From positions 51,888 through 115,887 of the forward strand of contig CABFPE010000780.1 of the NCBI GenBank assembly GCA_900660155.1: 64,000 nucleotides of DNA, read 5' to 3'. This document shows positions 12,601 through 24,816 of this stretch, in pieces (the first letter of the stretch is position 1; each line of letters begins with the position of its first letter). Position numbers and translations under genes: made by a program. The notes under the pieces are model-generated. The model ran no database searches. It saw nothing but the letters and a program-made list of their open reading frames with translations, and was not told the DNA's origin. The stretch is from Hofstenia miamia (Eukaryota > Xenacoelomorpha > Acoela > Hofsteniidae).

Positions 12601-15600
12601 GACTAAAAAGCATGGAATTTGAACTAAATTCAATGGGAAATACAGTAGAATCAATACAACACTGTTAAAAATAAGTACGATCACAAATATATGGAATTTA
12701 AGATATTGTATTTTCTATTCAGTGAATTCGCCTGTCGATGCGAACTTCGATTAGTGGCCACTGGAGCATTCTCTTGTGGGTGCGCTACTACTGGTATTGA
12801 TAAATACGTTTTTTGTTGTAATCCACACGTTCATTATTAACAATAAGGATACAGCAATGTTGTTTATAACAAATTAGTATATTATATATATTGCACGTAT
12901 ATAGAAATCGTCAAAATATACTCGCGCTAAGTATTTATGTAATCCATCTGTTGCACAAGTATTGATTCACAGTTGTTTTGATTTCCATTTCTTATTGTAA
13001 TTGAACTATGGTATTAAAATGGACCACCTTAATAGGCAGACATAATGCCTATACTCATATTCAATTTTATTTTTTTTGTACCCAACCCATATCTCAACTC
13101 TTACGAAAACCATCTTAGATTAACAAATAATGGCCTATTAATAAAAAATATAAACTCAATGGACCTATTAAAACTAGAAGTCTATTGAAGTCCACTAGAA
13201 TAGAAATAATGCATGAAAAATCCTAATAAAATTAGTTCTAGAAATTACATGAAAAAGTGAGCTAGATAACGTCTTTATTATCATAATATATTATAAATCA
13301 TACAATAGCATTTATTCAATATTAGTCGACCAACCTTTGGGAAAATTAAGCAAACCTAACCCGGCCCATTATATACTTTCTCAAAAATATGATCCAACTC
13401 ACTAGCAGCCAAGGTTTAGCCAATTTAAATGCATTGAATTTTATCGAAAACTACCTTGAGATATCAAACATATTGCGCAACTTCAAACAGGGTGAGGGTA
13501 TGAATTTTGGAGATACTCCGGCAAACGAAATTGTATTGCATTGCCAAATGCGAATGCGATCTGGATCAGTTCGTTTAATTCCGTCCACGAGTGGTTGCCG
13601 ATGAATCCATGACCAAGCTGGAAACTCCTCCCCTTTAATGCACTGACTTTCAACTCGAACGCGCGATTCATGTGCTGATATGAACTTCACAGCGTCATTC
13701 CAAACCTGTTTTTTCGCAACTCTAAACCAAAAACCAAAAAAGAATGTGGTAATCCTATATGTGCATCCTTACTATTTTACACACTTATGAAACTGTAAAA
13801 GCTTTCCAGCAATATAAAGTATATGCAAATGCATTACCTTTCCTTTGGAGAGAGCAACATATCCCGAACATGGGGGATTGCGATGTAAACGGGAATATCA
13901 GAATCCGTACGATGACCTTCATCTTGACTTCTGATTACATCTAAAAATATTTTTAAAATAGGCTAAAATTCAATATAAATATTTTAAGAACGCGAGTTAA
14001 AAATAATCTGCCCAAGATATAGACCTACATCCTTACATAAATCAGGAGCAATTACAATAATGAAAACTGATAAAATAAATTTAGAAACGAGTATTAAGAT
14101 GTAGAAATAATTAACTCACCGATTATTCTGTCCACCATTCGATAAACTGCTTGATTGTGTCGTTCGCGTTCTTTTCGTCGGTTAATGAGGTAGCGATAAT
14201 AAGAATAGACCAACACAAAAGCTAAAAACACCTACAATTCAATGTTAAAAACATTTTAGTTAAAACCTACTCACAGAATAAAAAATCAATGCGGAAATAA
14301 CATTAATGGTCTACCAATTTTACAAATTTTAAACAAACATGACGAGAAAAACGTATTCTATAAAATAAATTTTTCTACATAATGCAAATAATATCTTGCT
14401 GAGCATTATATTGGATAGCATTGTTTTTTATGTAAAAATATGTATTCAAGATTAGCCTCTTCAGAATTTCTATCCTTCTCAAAACCGAGAATGTAATGAT
14501 GGCATAACAATAGGCAAGGCATTTCACAGTTTATTAAAAGTGTTAATAAAACATTGGGTTCAAAAGACCGTCCTTATTTGCATCTAAACTACTTACATAT
14601 ACCGTTAAAAATTCAGTAGAATGCCATCTAAAAAAGAAAGCCACATAACGGTGCAAGGACTAAACTTTGAAATAATGAGAGCTAAAACAGACCCGACAAC
14701 TATAACAAACCAAACTTCTTTTACAGATAAAAAACTGTTCATAACAAGAGCCTATTTAAATATAATTTGCAATCAATTTCCAATATTATAGTGATTCTAT
14801 ATATTTACAAACCAAAAAAGGAATTAGTTTTTTATTCGCCTTGATCAAGAGAAGAATTGGTTGGCACTATATAAATAGAAATTTTAAAATGTTCTTGGAA
14901 AAAACCTAGTGTATGAATATACATTAGAGTTGGTATGCTAAAAAGTAGGCCCGGCTAATTCTACAATTTTAATCAGAAATAAGATAAAAATTTTTCCAAT
15001 AATCAAATAACAGTATTAATCACCACTTGAAAAGTTTTGAAGTACTTACTAATGCACTGGATCAACACAGTAAACAGGGTCTTATTGCGCGAATTGATAG
15101 ATTTGCTGACATAACACAATTCACTGGTGCATTCGCTCAATTGTTAGAAGGGTTCACAGAAAATTCATAGTATTGAGCTTCTTTAAGAAGCCTGAACCAT
15201 AATGTTTCATGACATTCTCAAATTAAACAACGTGAGAGCAAACAATTTTCAAAATGCCAATCTCTAATTAATCCATATCCTACACATCTTGAAAGGACTT
15301 TAGTAGATGTAGTTTTTAATTTGGAAGCTAATGAACTAGGTTCGAAGTCGATCCAAGCATTATTCACTGAGATATTAACGATTATTCCCCAAAATATAGG
15401 ATCATGCCGGTATAGTGGGTTGTTAAAGGAAATTTCAAAAAAAAACAAAGTAGTCCATAGCCTATGCATCTTTAAAGGACTTTAGTAAATGTAGTTTTTA
15501 ATTTGGGAGCTAATGAACTAGGTGTGAAGTTGATCCAAGCATTTTTGCTGAGAAATTACAAAGACGAATATTTGTGAAAACCAGCAAAAAAATTTTTTTT

Positions 15601-15800
15601 TCATTATAAATTTTTAGACCCATTAATCAAGTAGGATATATTGTTGAGAGGGTACTTAAATACACTAACTGAAAAAATTCGAAAATTTTGCATTCTCCTC
15701 AATTTTAAACCCCAAAAAGGCGATTCGTCGTTTGTAACAGTCATTTTTTCAGAATTCGTCGTTTGTAATGAAGTTTCACCATTAGTATGGTACAAACGAC

Positions 15801-15841
<41 letters not shown>

Positions 15842-18642
15842 CATTCTATAAGACATTTGTCATAGTGAAATAATTGTGTTATATTAGTTGGATATAAAAT
15901 ACATACACAATAGGAAAATGAATAATCCGGGCAGAAAATTAAGAACTGCCAAACGAAGACGACAGCGAATTGGTAATGAAACTGCTGTTAGACGTAAAGC
16001 TACACAAGCTGAAAGTAAAGAAGTGATTTCTCCATTTGAATCAACCATTCTAAAGACTGTTAGTAAATACCAGTTACAGTTCACAAGCTTATACTGCTGC
16101 AAAACATTTTTATAAGATAATTGAAAGAAAACTGAGAAATGAAAACTGCAAAAATAAAAAATTGTGTTTTAATGACAAGTATGCATATTTATGGAATTGT
16201 AAAATATTCATATAACAATTCAAACAGGAAGCCTTAATATTAAGATACTTGATATTTGCATTTCATTTCATACTTAGTTTTCAAATACAGCGAATGCTAC
16301 AGGTTTACGCAATCCCTTTACATATACTTCATATTATGCATTACATCAGTTTGATGCACATTCTCTAGTTTTTTCACATTACAATTAAAGTTAGTGTGCT
16401 ATACAAGAATGGCTGACTCTTATGTTTTGTACAAGATGAAAATATATGAGTATGCACTACTGTCAGACGTAAAACACCTCAAGTCTGTTGCCCGGATCTT
16501 AAAACCTCTGATTACAAACTAAGGCCCTCCTACCGTTTAACTTTTCATACCTTCTGATTGACAGCATGGCAACTCAACTCTAATGGAAACAGATTCGCCC
16601 GCTGCAACCCTCTCCCTTAAATAAGGCAATAATTTAACTGAGAACACACAACCAAGTAGTTATAGAATTCCAACAAGTTCCCATTTGAAGTTAAAGGCAG
16701 GCTGAAACGCTTGTACAATTTTTGAGAATGATTTTAAAAAATATACAATAATTTCAATTTATTAATCGAAAATACCAATGAACTTTTTTACACATGTTTG
16801 AATTATCCCAATCAATGTTAGGTAAAACAAATATTTCTAATCGAGTAAATTTGCACGTTTGTAGCAAAGACAACGAAAAAGTTAACTAGTTGAAATTATT
16901 ACTCAATCTCATTAGCGGTTAGTAGATGTCACTTGAATTTAATTGGATTACAACATCGCGTGTATGCCTGCATAAATATCGAAACATTGCAACAGCATTT
17001 GATGGTTCTCCCGAAAAACATATTGAACACATGATTTATTTCTTGGAGGAAATATAACACTAGACACCACAAATATTTTGAATTCGTCCATAAGTTCACA
17101 TAATTATACACGCATGTCTAAGAAAAAGTGGTAGAATCGATTCGTTCTGAATTTAAATTTTGTAGCAGGTTAGCATATATATATATATANNNNNNNNNNN
17201 NNNNNNNNNNNNNNNNNNNNNNNNNNNNNNNNNNNNNNNNNNNNNNNNNNNNNNNNNNNNNNNNNNNNNNNNNNNNNNNNNNNNNNNNNNNNNNNNNNNN
17301 NNNNNNNNNNNNNNNNNNNNNNNNNNNNNNNNNNNNNNNNNNNNNNNNNNNNNNNNNNNNNNNNNNNNNNNNNNNNNNNNNNNNNNNNNNNNNNNNNNNN
17401 NNNNNNNNNNNNNNNNNNNNNNNNNNNNNNNNNNNNNNNNNNNNNNNNNNNNNNNNNNNNNNNNNNNNNNNNNNNNNNNNNNNNNNNNNNNNNNNNNNNN
17501 NNNNNNNNNNNNNNNNNNNNNNNNNNNNNNNNNNNNNNNNNNNNNNNNNNNNNNNNNNNNNNNNNNNNNNNNNNNNNNNNNNNNNNNNNNNNNNNNNNNN
17601 NNNNNNNNNNNNNNNNNNNNNNNNNNNNNNNNNNNNNNNNNNNNNNNNNNNNNNNNNNNNNNNNNNNNNNNNNNNNNNNNNNNNNNNNTATATATATATA
17701 TATAACTTATAAGTTACTGCTTCTCCCTTGATGTTTCATTTCGAGTGTACAACACGTAACCCGAGCTGAAAAACAAACATACACTGAGTAACCTTGAAAA
17801 TTTGTCTGAGAGTAGACACATGCAATTGTACATTTTAATGAAATTTTTCCTTAAAAATGTTCATACATACGGTAGATTTACCAATTGAGTAGTTTTACAG
17901 TTTCCATATTATATTTCCTGCTTGTACAAATTTACATATTTTTTCAAAACAATAGACGATTGTTTTAAAAAGAAAAACCAATTTTCTTAAAAATTATAAT
18001 CTCCAGACATTTGAAAGGCTTCCTTGAAAATGTATAATTATTGAATTTGATAAATTTCAAAATTTTCCCTAAAAATGTACAAAGGGGCTACCATGAATGT
18101 AGGGGATGTACATAGAGTAATCTCCAAATGAAAGAAAGTGTACAAAGAGTAAATTATAAGAGTAGATGTGCACAAAATACTAGTTATGCTATAAACTGAA
18201 ATTTCACATAGAGCGAAAGTTTTCCCAGCATTATAACGTTCGTTCCACTTGAAAAATTAAATGAGAACGCAAAGTATTTTTCAAGCAAGATTAGCAAAGT
18301 GGATCGATTCAACTCTAATTGGAAAGGGCCAAAATTAATGAGTTGCTCAAATTATTTCGTCCGAGCTGGATTTCATAAAAGATTTAAATTGAAACTCTTT
18401 TATGCATCATGACAGTATGAACGCGGATAATTAGTATATACTGCTTATAGTACAGAGCAATCCCAAGTGGGATTCTCACATATCGTAGATCACCAGGAAG
18501 TGTGCTTAAATCCTTTATGTTATGACATTTCTCAAGTCGTTCGTCACAATGCTTAGGGAATATGCTTAACAAGTTATTATTTATCTTTCAGAAAAATTTA
18601 ATCGGGATGAACGTTTGTATTTGCAACGGTGACTAATTGGTA

Positions 18643-18691
<49 letters not shown>

Positions 18692-21600
18692 TTATATAAA
18701 TATCAGCATTACTTTTCCAGTTGTTAATATGCCGCTCTTCAAGCGAACTAGGCGGATCCAACAAAAGAAACTGCGAAGATCAGGGCGAGCTAATCAATTC
18801 ATACATTTTTCAATTCTGTTTTACAACAAGTGCAGTGTAAATTAATTTTCTTTCTTATACTGTAATATACTTTTGTGAATGAATATGATAGGTATCTCCA
18901 AATTCTAATTTTGGAGGGCACTAGATTAAAAATATATCTGCTACCACACATTCATTTTTCTACAAGGCTTTCACAATAAATGCTATCAACCTCAACTTGT
19001 ATCTAAGTATTCTCATATGAAATTTGTTGTAACCAAATAATTGCCATCAAAAATTGAAAAATTTTCGAGCTATCATCACGCTGTTCAATGTATTGTCCGC
19101 AAATAGTTCAAAGGGCCGGATATTTACTTAACTAATGGACCACCAACTCTGAACTCACCATAACAGTAATCAAATTTGCTAACTTTTTACTTCAAAAACA
19201 TCAATCAACATTTTTAGGTATTTGATGTGCATAGATTAACAGTCGCAATGCTAGATAAAATATATTTCAGGTATTTCTGGGGTTAAATGCTATTATTAGC
19301 TTAAACAGGATCCCTATAGTTCTCATGATCTCGGGTAAATGATGCGGCTGAATCCCCTCTCCATGGTCCTCCTGCCATCACAAATGTACTACTTTCTCCT
19401 ACAACCGATGACTAGCAAAATTTATTGCCGTTTATTTTAATCTTTTAAAAAATTTGAATTTATGATTATAGATAGAAAACAGAAAGTTTAAGTTTTAAAT
19501 AATATCATAAAACACATTACAAACACATTAGCAAATTCTCTTGAACTAAATGGATTTAGAAATTAAATCTTTATAATTTATAGTAAAACAAACAAATTGA
19601 TGCATTTCGTTGTGGCATTTAAAAGTTCACAATTAGCAATGTGCATTATCTAATATCTTGGACGAATTAAGCGTCAGTAGAAAATAAAGCGATTTGCTAT
19701 TATAATTTTTGTTAAAACCAATATATTGCAAAATTAGAAGCATGTAAACTCTAAGTACTTACGTAAAATATTCTATAGCATTTTCAAGTCGCTTCAAAAT
19801 CACTTCATTAACTTTCTCTAGAGACTAAACAAAAAGTAAATATACGTTATGCAACAAAAAAGTACAATATTAAGATGCTTTGGCAATTCTTTGATATTTA
19901 CATCTGTACTTCCATCACCACTGCAATAGTATGATACTAAACATCAATTAGTAAAAGCTTGAATAAATCAGATTTTACCAGATCTTGCATGAAGAAAGGC
20001 CGCTAACTTTGAATAGTATTCCATACATTCCTAAAACAATTAAACTGATATGATGTGTTAAGCTAAGAATAAGGTTCAAAGTTATGTGTCTTGCACCTGA
20101 AAAACAGCAAATATGTATTTTATTTGTTCCTTTTATTCAGCAAACGAAATATATCTAATAACTGGTCCACATTAAGGGCAATTTATTCCAGAGTATATAA
20201 GGTAAACACAGAGATTTGCTTTTACAATAAAAAATCAAGGCTGCGAAGAAAATGCGCCAATTTAAATTTCATGAATAGTATTAAAATATTTTGAATAAAA
20301 TACATACCTTCCGACCATTGCATAGTAGAAGGAAGTTTTGATTTGAAACACTAATAATATTGAAATAATATCCAGCTAGTGTAGAAAGAAATACAAAAAA
20401 TGCAAATAGTATGAGCCTAGAAATATAGTGTTCATACAAATTAGAAGATGTGGATAGTATCCGTTTTCTTAATTTAATTGCCGGAGGACTGCAGTTTATA
20501 AGAGGTGTTGAAGGAGGTGATTCAAAATCAGATGTAATGGTAGATGTATCAACTTTTTTTTGAAAATCGATATCAGAATCAGAAAATTCAGTCTCTATAT
20601 TTTGTTTACGGGATGTAGAACTTCTTCTTCTGGGGGGAATGACTTTAGGCTCTAGGAAAACCGCTTTTTCTTCAGAAGATATGGAATTCCGAGAAACGAC
20701 GCTTTTCCGTGTAGATCTTCGAGTGGGTGGACGAATAATACCTAAAGTACAATATAATTAAGAGATAAAATATAGAAGTATAGTACTAACAGAATTTGCG
20801 GAATCGAATATAAAATGATGGTCGCGGAAATAGCTTGTTCTAATTGTTGAAAATTGTAAGAAGATCAGTGTTTATTTGTGCTAACCTTAAGCATTATTAA
20901 TCTAACAGTCATATCTACTTTAATGATACAGACTGACTGTTGTAATTGCTATATTTCAGTTTAAACTGACTGTAAAACTGGATATAAGCAAACACTGTAA
21001 TGAATCTTAACTATCTGAGTGCCAAATTAAATATTTCAACCAGTAAGCAAAAGTTATTATTAATAACCGAAAATAGTAGCATTCACATTTGAGGCAATTA
21101 AGTAATTACAAGATTAATAACAGAAGGAAGGGATTTAATTGTAAACACTGCGTTAAACATACACATGCTAACTCCAGATATTAACATTTCGGGCAGGAGG
21201 TTGAAAAAATAAAGTTGAATTGTTCATAAAACGGAATAAAAATTTTTACATAGAACGAACAAATACTTTATTAAAGTAATGAGATATTGTAATCGGTTTA
21301 TATGCATGCAGCAATTTCCCTTAATGGATTAAGCTCCACAAATTAAGGTACAAGAAAACTGTTGTGAAAGTTGTTTGTGAGTGAGGACGACATTGTTGAC
21401 GAAATTGGAATTAAGAAGTCCAAAATAAGCTATACAAAAGGATTTGAGTGTAGAGTACTTGACTAGGTGTTTCTTAAAAGAATATTGTTACCATGCGTCA
21501 GCACCCAACCAATTTATGGTGAAAAAATGTGTTAAACATCAAAATGACAAAGGACTCTGGGTTTAACATTACTCAAGCTAACTTTCTGACAAATGTGTAT

Positions 21601-24600
21601 CATTATTCAAATTATTAAAAAAGTACTAAAGTGTTAGCTTTACGGAATAACTGTATCACTAAGCATTTTAAAATCATTCATTAGATATGTAACATTAAAT
21701 CTTGCAAATTGGAAATCAGCTATTACAGAGCAACATCAATAACACTTTAATGTCAATTGTTATGGTTAAGTGTTTGTTGAATGATATTGAACATTTTTTA
21801 CACTCGCGTAATGAAATTCATTATTTTACAAGAAATGGTAGGGGATTTTTATATATAAGCTCGTTAAACATTAGGTGTGGACTCTCAATGGGAGTGTCAA
21901 AAGAAACATTAATCAATAATTTAAATTAATATCAGACTCTTCAGCTCGCACACACTTTTAATGTTGAATTTTGCGAACTCTATTATTAACTTAGAGAATA
22001 GTAACAAATATTTCATGAACAGAGTTCATACAAACTTTGCTTACAGAAAACTATTATATTTTGCTCCCACATTAATCCAAGGATGTGTGACACGCGTTTA
22101 AAGAGCGTAGAGGATTTACCACAAGAAATTATACATGCAAACTTTGAACAAACTGACAATTTATTATGATAATGAATTTTCAGAAATTAAGAAATGCTTC
22201 GAGGTCGTCGCGGGCATCACAATGGAACCAATTAGTGATGTATGCGTCCTAGAAGAATAGGTCAAGAACATGTATAACAGTAATTTTTCTTGAAATTAAT
22301 AATCATGCCCTAAAACTATGATTTTGTATGAAACAAATAAAACCGACTTTCACATTAACATCAATGGCTTTGTGTTGAACAGAATTCAATAAGGATAAAA
22401 TCTGAATCGTAACATTAAATTAATATATAACTGAGATCGAAAATAAGTTCTTTGCTGGACAGACGGATCTCGAGTGAACATTAATGAGTTAAATCTAGTT
22501 GAAATATACATATCAAGTAAAAGCCATATCAAAACAGCCATTTTTGCTTAATTCTCCACAAGAAGTTCACCTAATACGCCATGGTTTTAGGCCAATTTAA
22601 CTCAACTTAAAAATGAATTTCATTTTAAGATTTAACATTTTCTAGGAATGATGCTGACAAATTCAAAAGCCACTTGACTGAACGTCGTTATTCCTACGTT
22701 TACAATGAAGAAATTCAAATTTTACAGCAATAGAGAAACATTTTGAACAGGAATTTTTTATGGAATTTCCATAAAGCGATGTTAAAATGTATTGAATATA
22801 AGAGTTTTTATTCGTTATCCGAGTGTTTGGAATCATATTTTAAGTTTCAAAAGCATATTTTTAGCTGCATGTCTTGGGTTCATATTTAATACTTTAAAAG
22901 ATAAAAACTCAATTTTGTCTTTATTTGCTTTGAACGCTGGATGTTTACACAAAAATCGATGTGTACATCAGTGGGAAGCACCTCCGATGATACGGTTAAA
23001 GCTCTAATTACTCGTTTGTAAGTAGCATAAAACACTCATTACCAAGCATAAATCTAGCGCCCTGACTGCTTGAGTGTTTAACTTACAAGTCTTATTTACA
23101 ATGCGTGCAAAAAACTTTGTCATAAAACTATTTTTTGATGACACAGCACATGGTAATATAATTCCGTTTGCGAGAGGTAACTCAATCATCATATTTGCCT
23201 ATTAACCATATCTCGACCAGACTTTTTTCGCTTTTAAAAGCGAGGGAGTGTTCCAACAGCACCTTGATTATAAAATTGAAATTTCACAGAAGTATTGCTT
23301 ACATATAGTTGAATGCAAATAAAAAAATTGATGTTTTCATATTCTTACATCATAGTGGGAGCTGATGTCAGCAAATTGCCTGCAAAACCAAAGAAAAATA
23401 TGTTCCATTAGCCCTAACAACCCTAATATTTGCAGGGTGGTGGCCAATAATAAACTGCATTTAGAAAGTAATGATTCAATGTTTCAATAAGATAGCTAGC
23501 TTTTTAAGAAACATATGGAATGAAAGTATGATTTAATTTTAGTCATGTGTTTTACTAACAATATTTTAGGAAATTAAAAAAAATATCAGGGTTAAATCTT
23601 TCAAATTTGAGATATAATATTAATGTGTAAGATATTTTGAAGAAACGGATGAAAGTACTATCTAAACCGGGTTCGTAAAAATTTGAAACAATAAAACTGA
23701 CACTTGACTAAGGAAACAAAATAACGGCCTAAGACGCTACGTCTTCAACGGAATTGTGGGTACGTTTGAAAATATCATCAAAATCTTAGTTAACACGAAG
23801 GTTTAACATCAACTAAACTTAAAACAATTGCAAGATATTCTAGAGAATCGATTGATGACATAACAGACAGCTGCTTGAATGAAAAAGGCAGTTCACACAC
23901 TTCAAGTTAGTTATGCCAAAATTATTTCATCATTTATCTAGCACATGCTATTTACAGAAAGTGTGAGAAGCCGTCCATTTATCAACTAGGCTTGCAACAA
24001 CACGTATTCTCAAAAATGTGCCTTCTGGAAGTTCGCTCTGTTTGTGGAATCGCCGTGCCAAAACATGTATGTTACCTGATGGGGCACTTGGTTGAAGGGA
24101 TTTATTTATCTCGTATTTAAATTTCATATGCTTTTCATAACAAGTAATTAATCAATATTGCATGTGATTTAAGTTTAACCCCACTAATTTATTGAGAGTT
24201 AATACGATATCAAGTTCAATTATACAATTTAGTGGGATATAATTCGAACTATTCCCCGAAACATTGGTACTTATATATTTTGATGAGTATATAACTTATA
24301 GTGAAGATTTAAAATGAATTATATTGCACTCTTTTGAAAAAATTTCTGCGAATTAATACGCTGAATCTAATACGCAATATTATGTAACTAGAAATTAAAT
24401 CTGAGATTTATGTTACTTAGAAGAAATGAATCGCACTGTTAATTCACTATAAATGTAAATTGCAATTAACACTGATTGATTTAATAGGTTAATAAATATA
24501 CCATTCTTTCGATTTTCACTTGCTTTATAATGATTTAGCTTTTTTCTAAGTATTGCTCGATTTTTAGAATCAATTACAGGAACTGTTTGATACTTTTCCA

Positions 24601-24646
24601 ATTCAGATTTTAAAACTTCATCGCTGATATTTTGAAGCATATCCAT
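9685..24646 (-). CDS. LEMD3: MAN1/LEMD3-type inner nuclear membrane protein
   Basis: Exons, complement strand: 24646-24502, 20741-20308, 20030-19979, 19903-19866, 19824-19763, 15123-15050, 14221-14120, 13940-13838, 13721-13455, 10184-10070, 9982-9904, 9827-9685. All phases join to 537 residues plus stop. Residues 6-42 are a LEM domain (ISDEVLKSELEKYQ), which binds BAF in other animals. A Ser/Arg-rich nucleoplasmic linker follows, then TM1 (158-178), a lumenal segment and TM2 (259-277). The C-terminal MAN1/Src1 winged-helix includes HVRDMLLSP and FISAHESRVRVES. The last part is the UHM/RRM domain (CLKLRNMFD, IQDAILLKC, GILHIAVDRHSKE, GCVYIRC, GYWFDG), which binds SMADs in vertebrate MAN1 and is absent from LEM2; this decides the subfamily. 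It is shorter than human MAN1 (911 residues), mainly in the linker. Exon 6 is the least certain: its acceptor could instead give 15105. Exon 4 uses a TACAG acceptor. Confidence 0.9.
10785..10825. repeat. GC-rich perfect 9-bp stem-loop in a MAN1 intron
   Basis: GCTATGGCC (10785-10793) and its exact inverse GGCCATAGC (10817-10825) enclose a 23-base GC-rich loop. A further GC-rich stretch follows to about 10852. The surrounding intron is strongly A+T rich, so this island stands out. No tRNA, snRNA or known RNA fold is recognisable. Confidence 0.45.
11371..12530 (+). mobile_element. dead Tc1/mariner-superfamily DNA transposon in a MAN1 intron
   Basis: The left end reads TACAGGGTGTTTATAAAGTC (11371 onward), followed by ACGCAGCATT. 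A degenerate inverse (AATGCTAAGG, TTTTTATAGG) lies at about 12503-12525. Between them are transposase fragments in family order: a GRVVDFPRPTISDE linker (about 11660-11700), ELKETDFGSRLQCAEWFLYE (about 11869-11930), the first catalytic Asp region VWTDEARIFVDG (about 11939-11975), FQKDGATAHI with the second Asp (about 12180-12210) and a WPPRSPDL-like segment around 12285. At least four frame changes or stops separate them, so it is non-functional. It is inserted in the 13454-10185 intron on the strand opposite to MAN1. Confidence 0.75.
15279..15560. repeat. two diverged tandem units, period about 182 bp
   Basis: About 100 bases starting at 15279 (CCTACACATCTTGAAAGG) recur at 15461 (CCTATGCATCTTTAAAGG). 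They share the run AGGACTTTAGTA and GCTAATGAACTAGGT with roughly 85-90% identity by eye. This lies in the long MAN1 intron and overlaps no exon. Confidence 0.7.
15723..15837. repeat. 14-mer in two direct and one inverted copy, next to (TA)n
   Basis: ATTCGTCGTTTGTA occurs at about 15723 and 15754, and its exact inverse TACAAACGACGAAT lies at 15791-15804. The inverse leads straight into a (TA)n run to 15837. The arrangement could form a hairpin and may be the end of a foldback element. Confidence 0.6.
17190..17688. other. assembly gap (499 N) inside (TA)n
   Basis: Both edges of the gap are TATATA runs, so the assembly evidently stopped in a long TA microsatellite. Any reading frame crossing it is meaningless. 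It lies within the long MAN1 intron. Confidence 0.98.
18645..18701. repeat. (TA)n microsatellite
   Basis: A pure or nearly pure TA run in the long MAN1 intron. Other TA runs are at 1-18, 37080-37100, 50350-50371, 54266-54290 and 62290-62325. Confidence 0.9.
23948..24127 (-). CDS. 59-codon ORF of unknown nature in MAN1 intron 1
   Basis: An ATG-initiated minus-strand ORF ending in TAG. Its composition is unusually protein-like for this AT-rich intron: it includes LQPSAPSGNIHVLARRFHKQ and LPEGTFLRIRVVASLVDKW. It lies on the same strand as MAN1, between exon 1 and exon 2, but its stop would end the MAN1 protein and no splice sites tie it in. I do not recognise it. It may be a remnant of a mobile-element protein, an alternative terminal exon, or chance. 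Confidence 0.25.
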   Translation of the reverse strand: MKFKYEINKSLQPSAPSGNIHVLARRFHKQSELPEGTFLRIRVVASLVDKWTASHTFCK

Positions 24647-24816
24647 TTGTAAAATAATAAATGCAATTTTTCAATTTATTAGTTTTTATGAATATCTAAA
24701 CAAAAAATGTGATTAATCTATCATCGAAAAATTTAATTTATTTTATATATATTTATTTATTCAAAATTATTATTATTGAATTTTCACAATTGGGACGGGC
24801 ACAATCAATAGTTACA
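24647..24816. promoter_or_regulatory. 170-bp divergent (bidirectional) promoter region
   Basis: The start codons of MAN1 (minus, 24646) and U1-70K (plus, 24817) are 170 bp apart, so both 5' UTRs and both promoters must share this interval. It is almost entirely A+T apart from GGGACGGGC near 24792. I see no convincing TATA position for either direction. This is an inference from gene positions. Confidence 0.6.

Noticed and set aside
15600-15838. ORF ending in repeated Tyr-Ile
   Set aside because: The frame simply runs through a TA microsatellite.
17128-17712. 194-codon open frame
   Set aside because: It exists only because 499 Ns within a TA microsatellite contain no stop codons.
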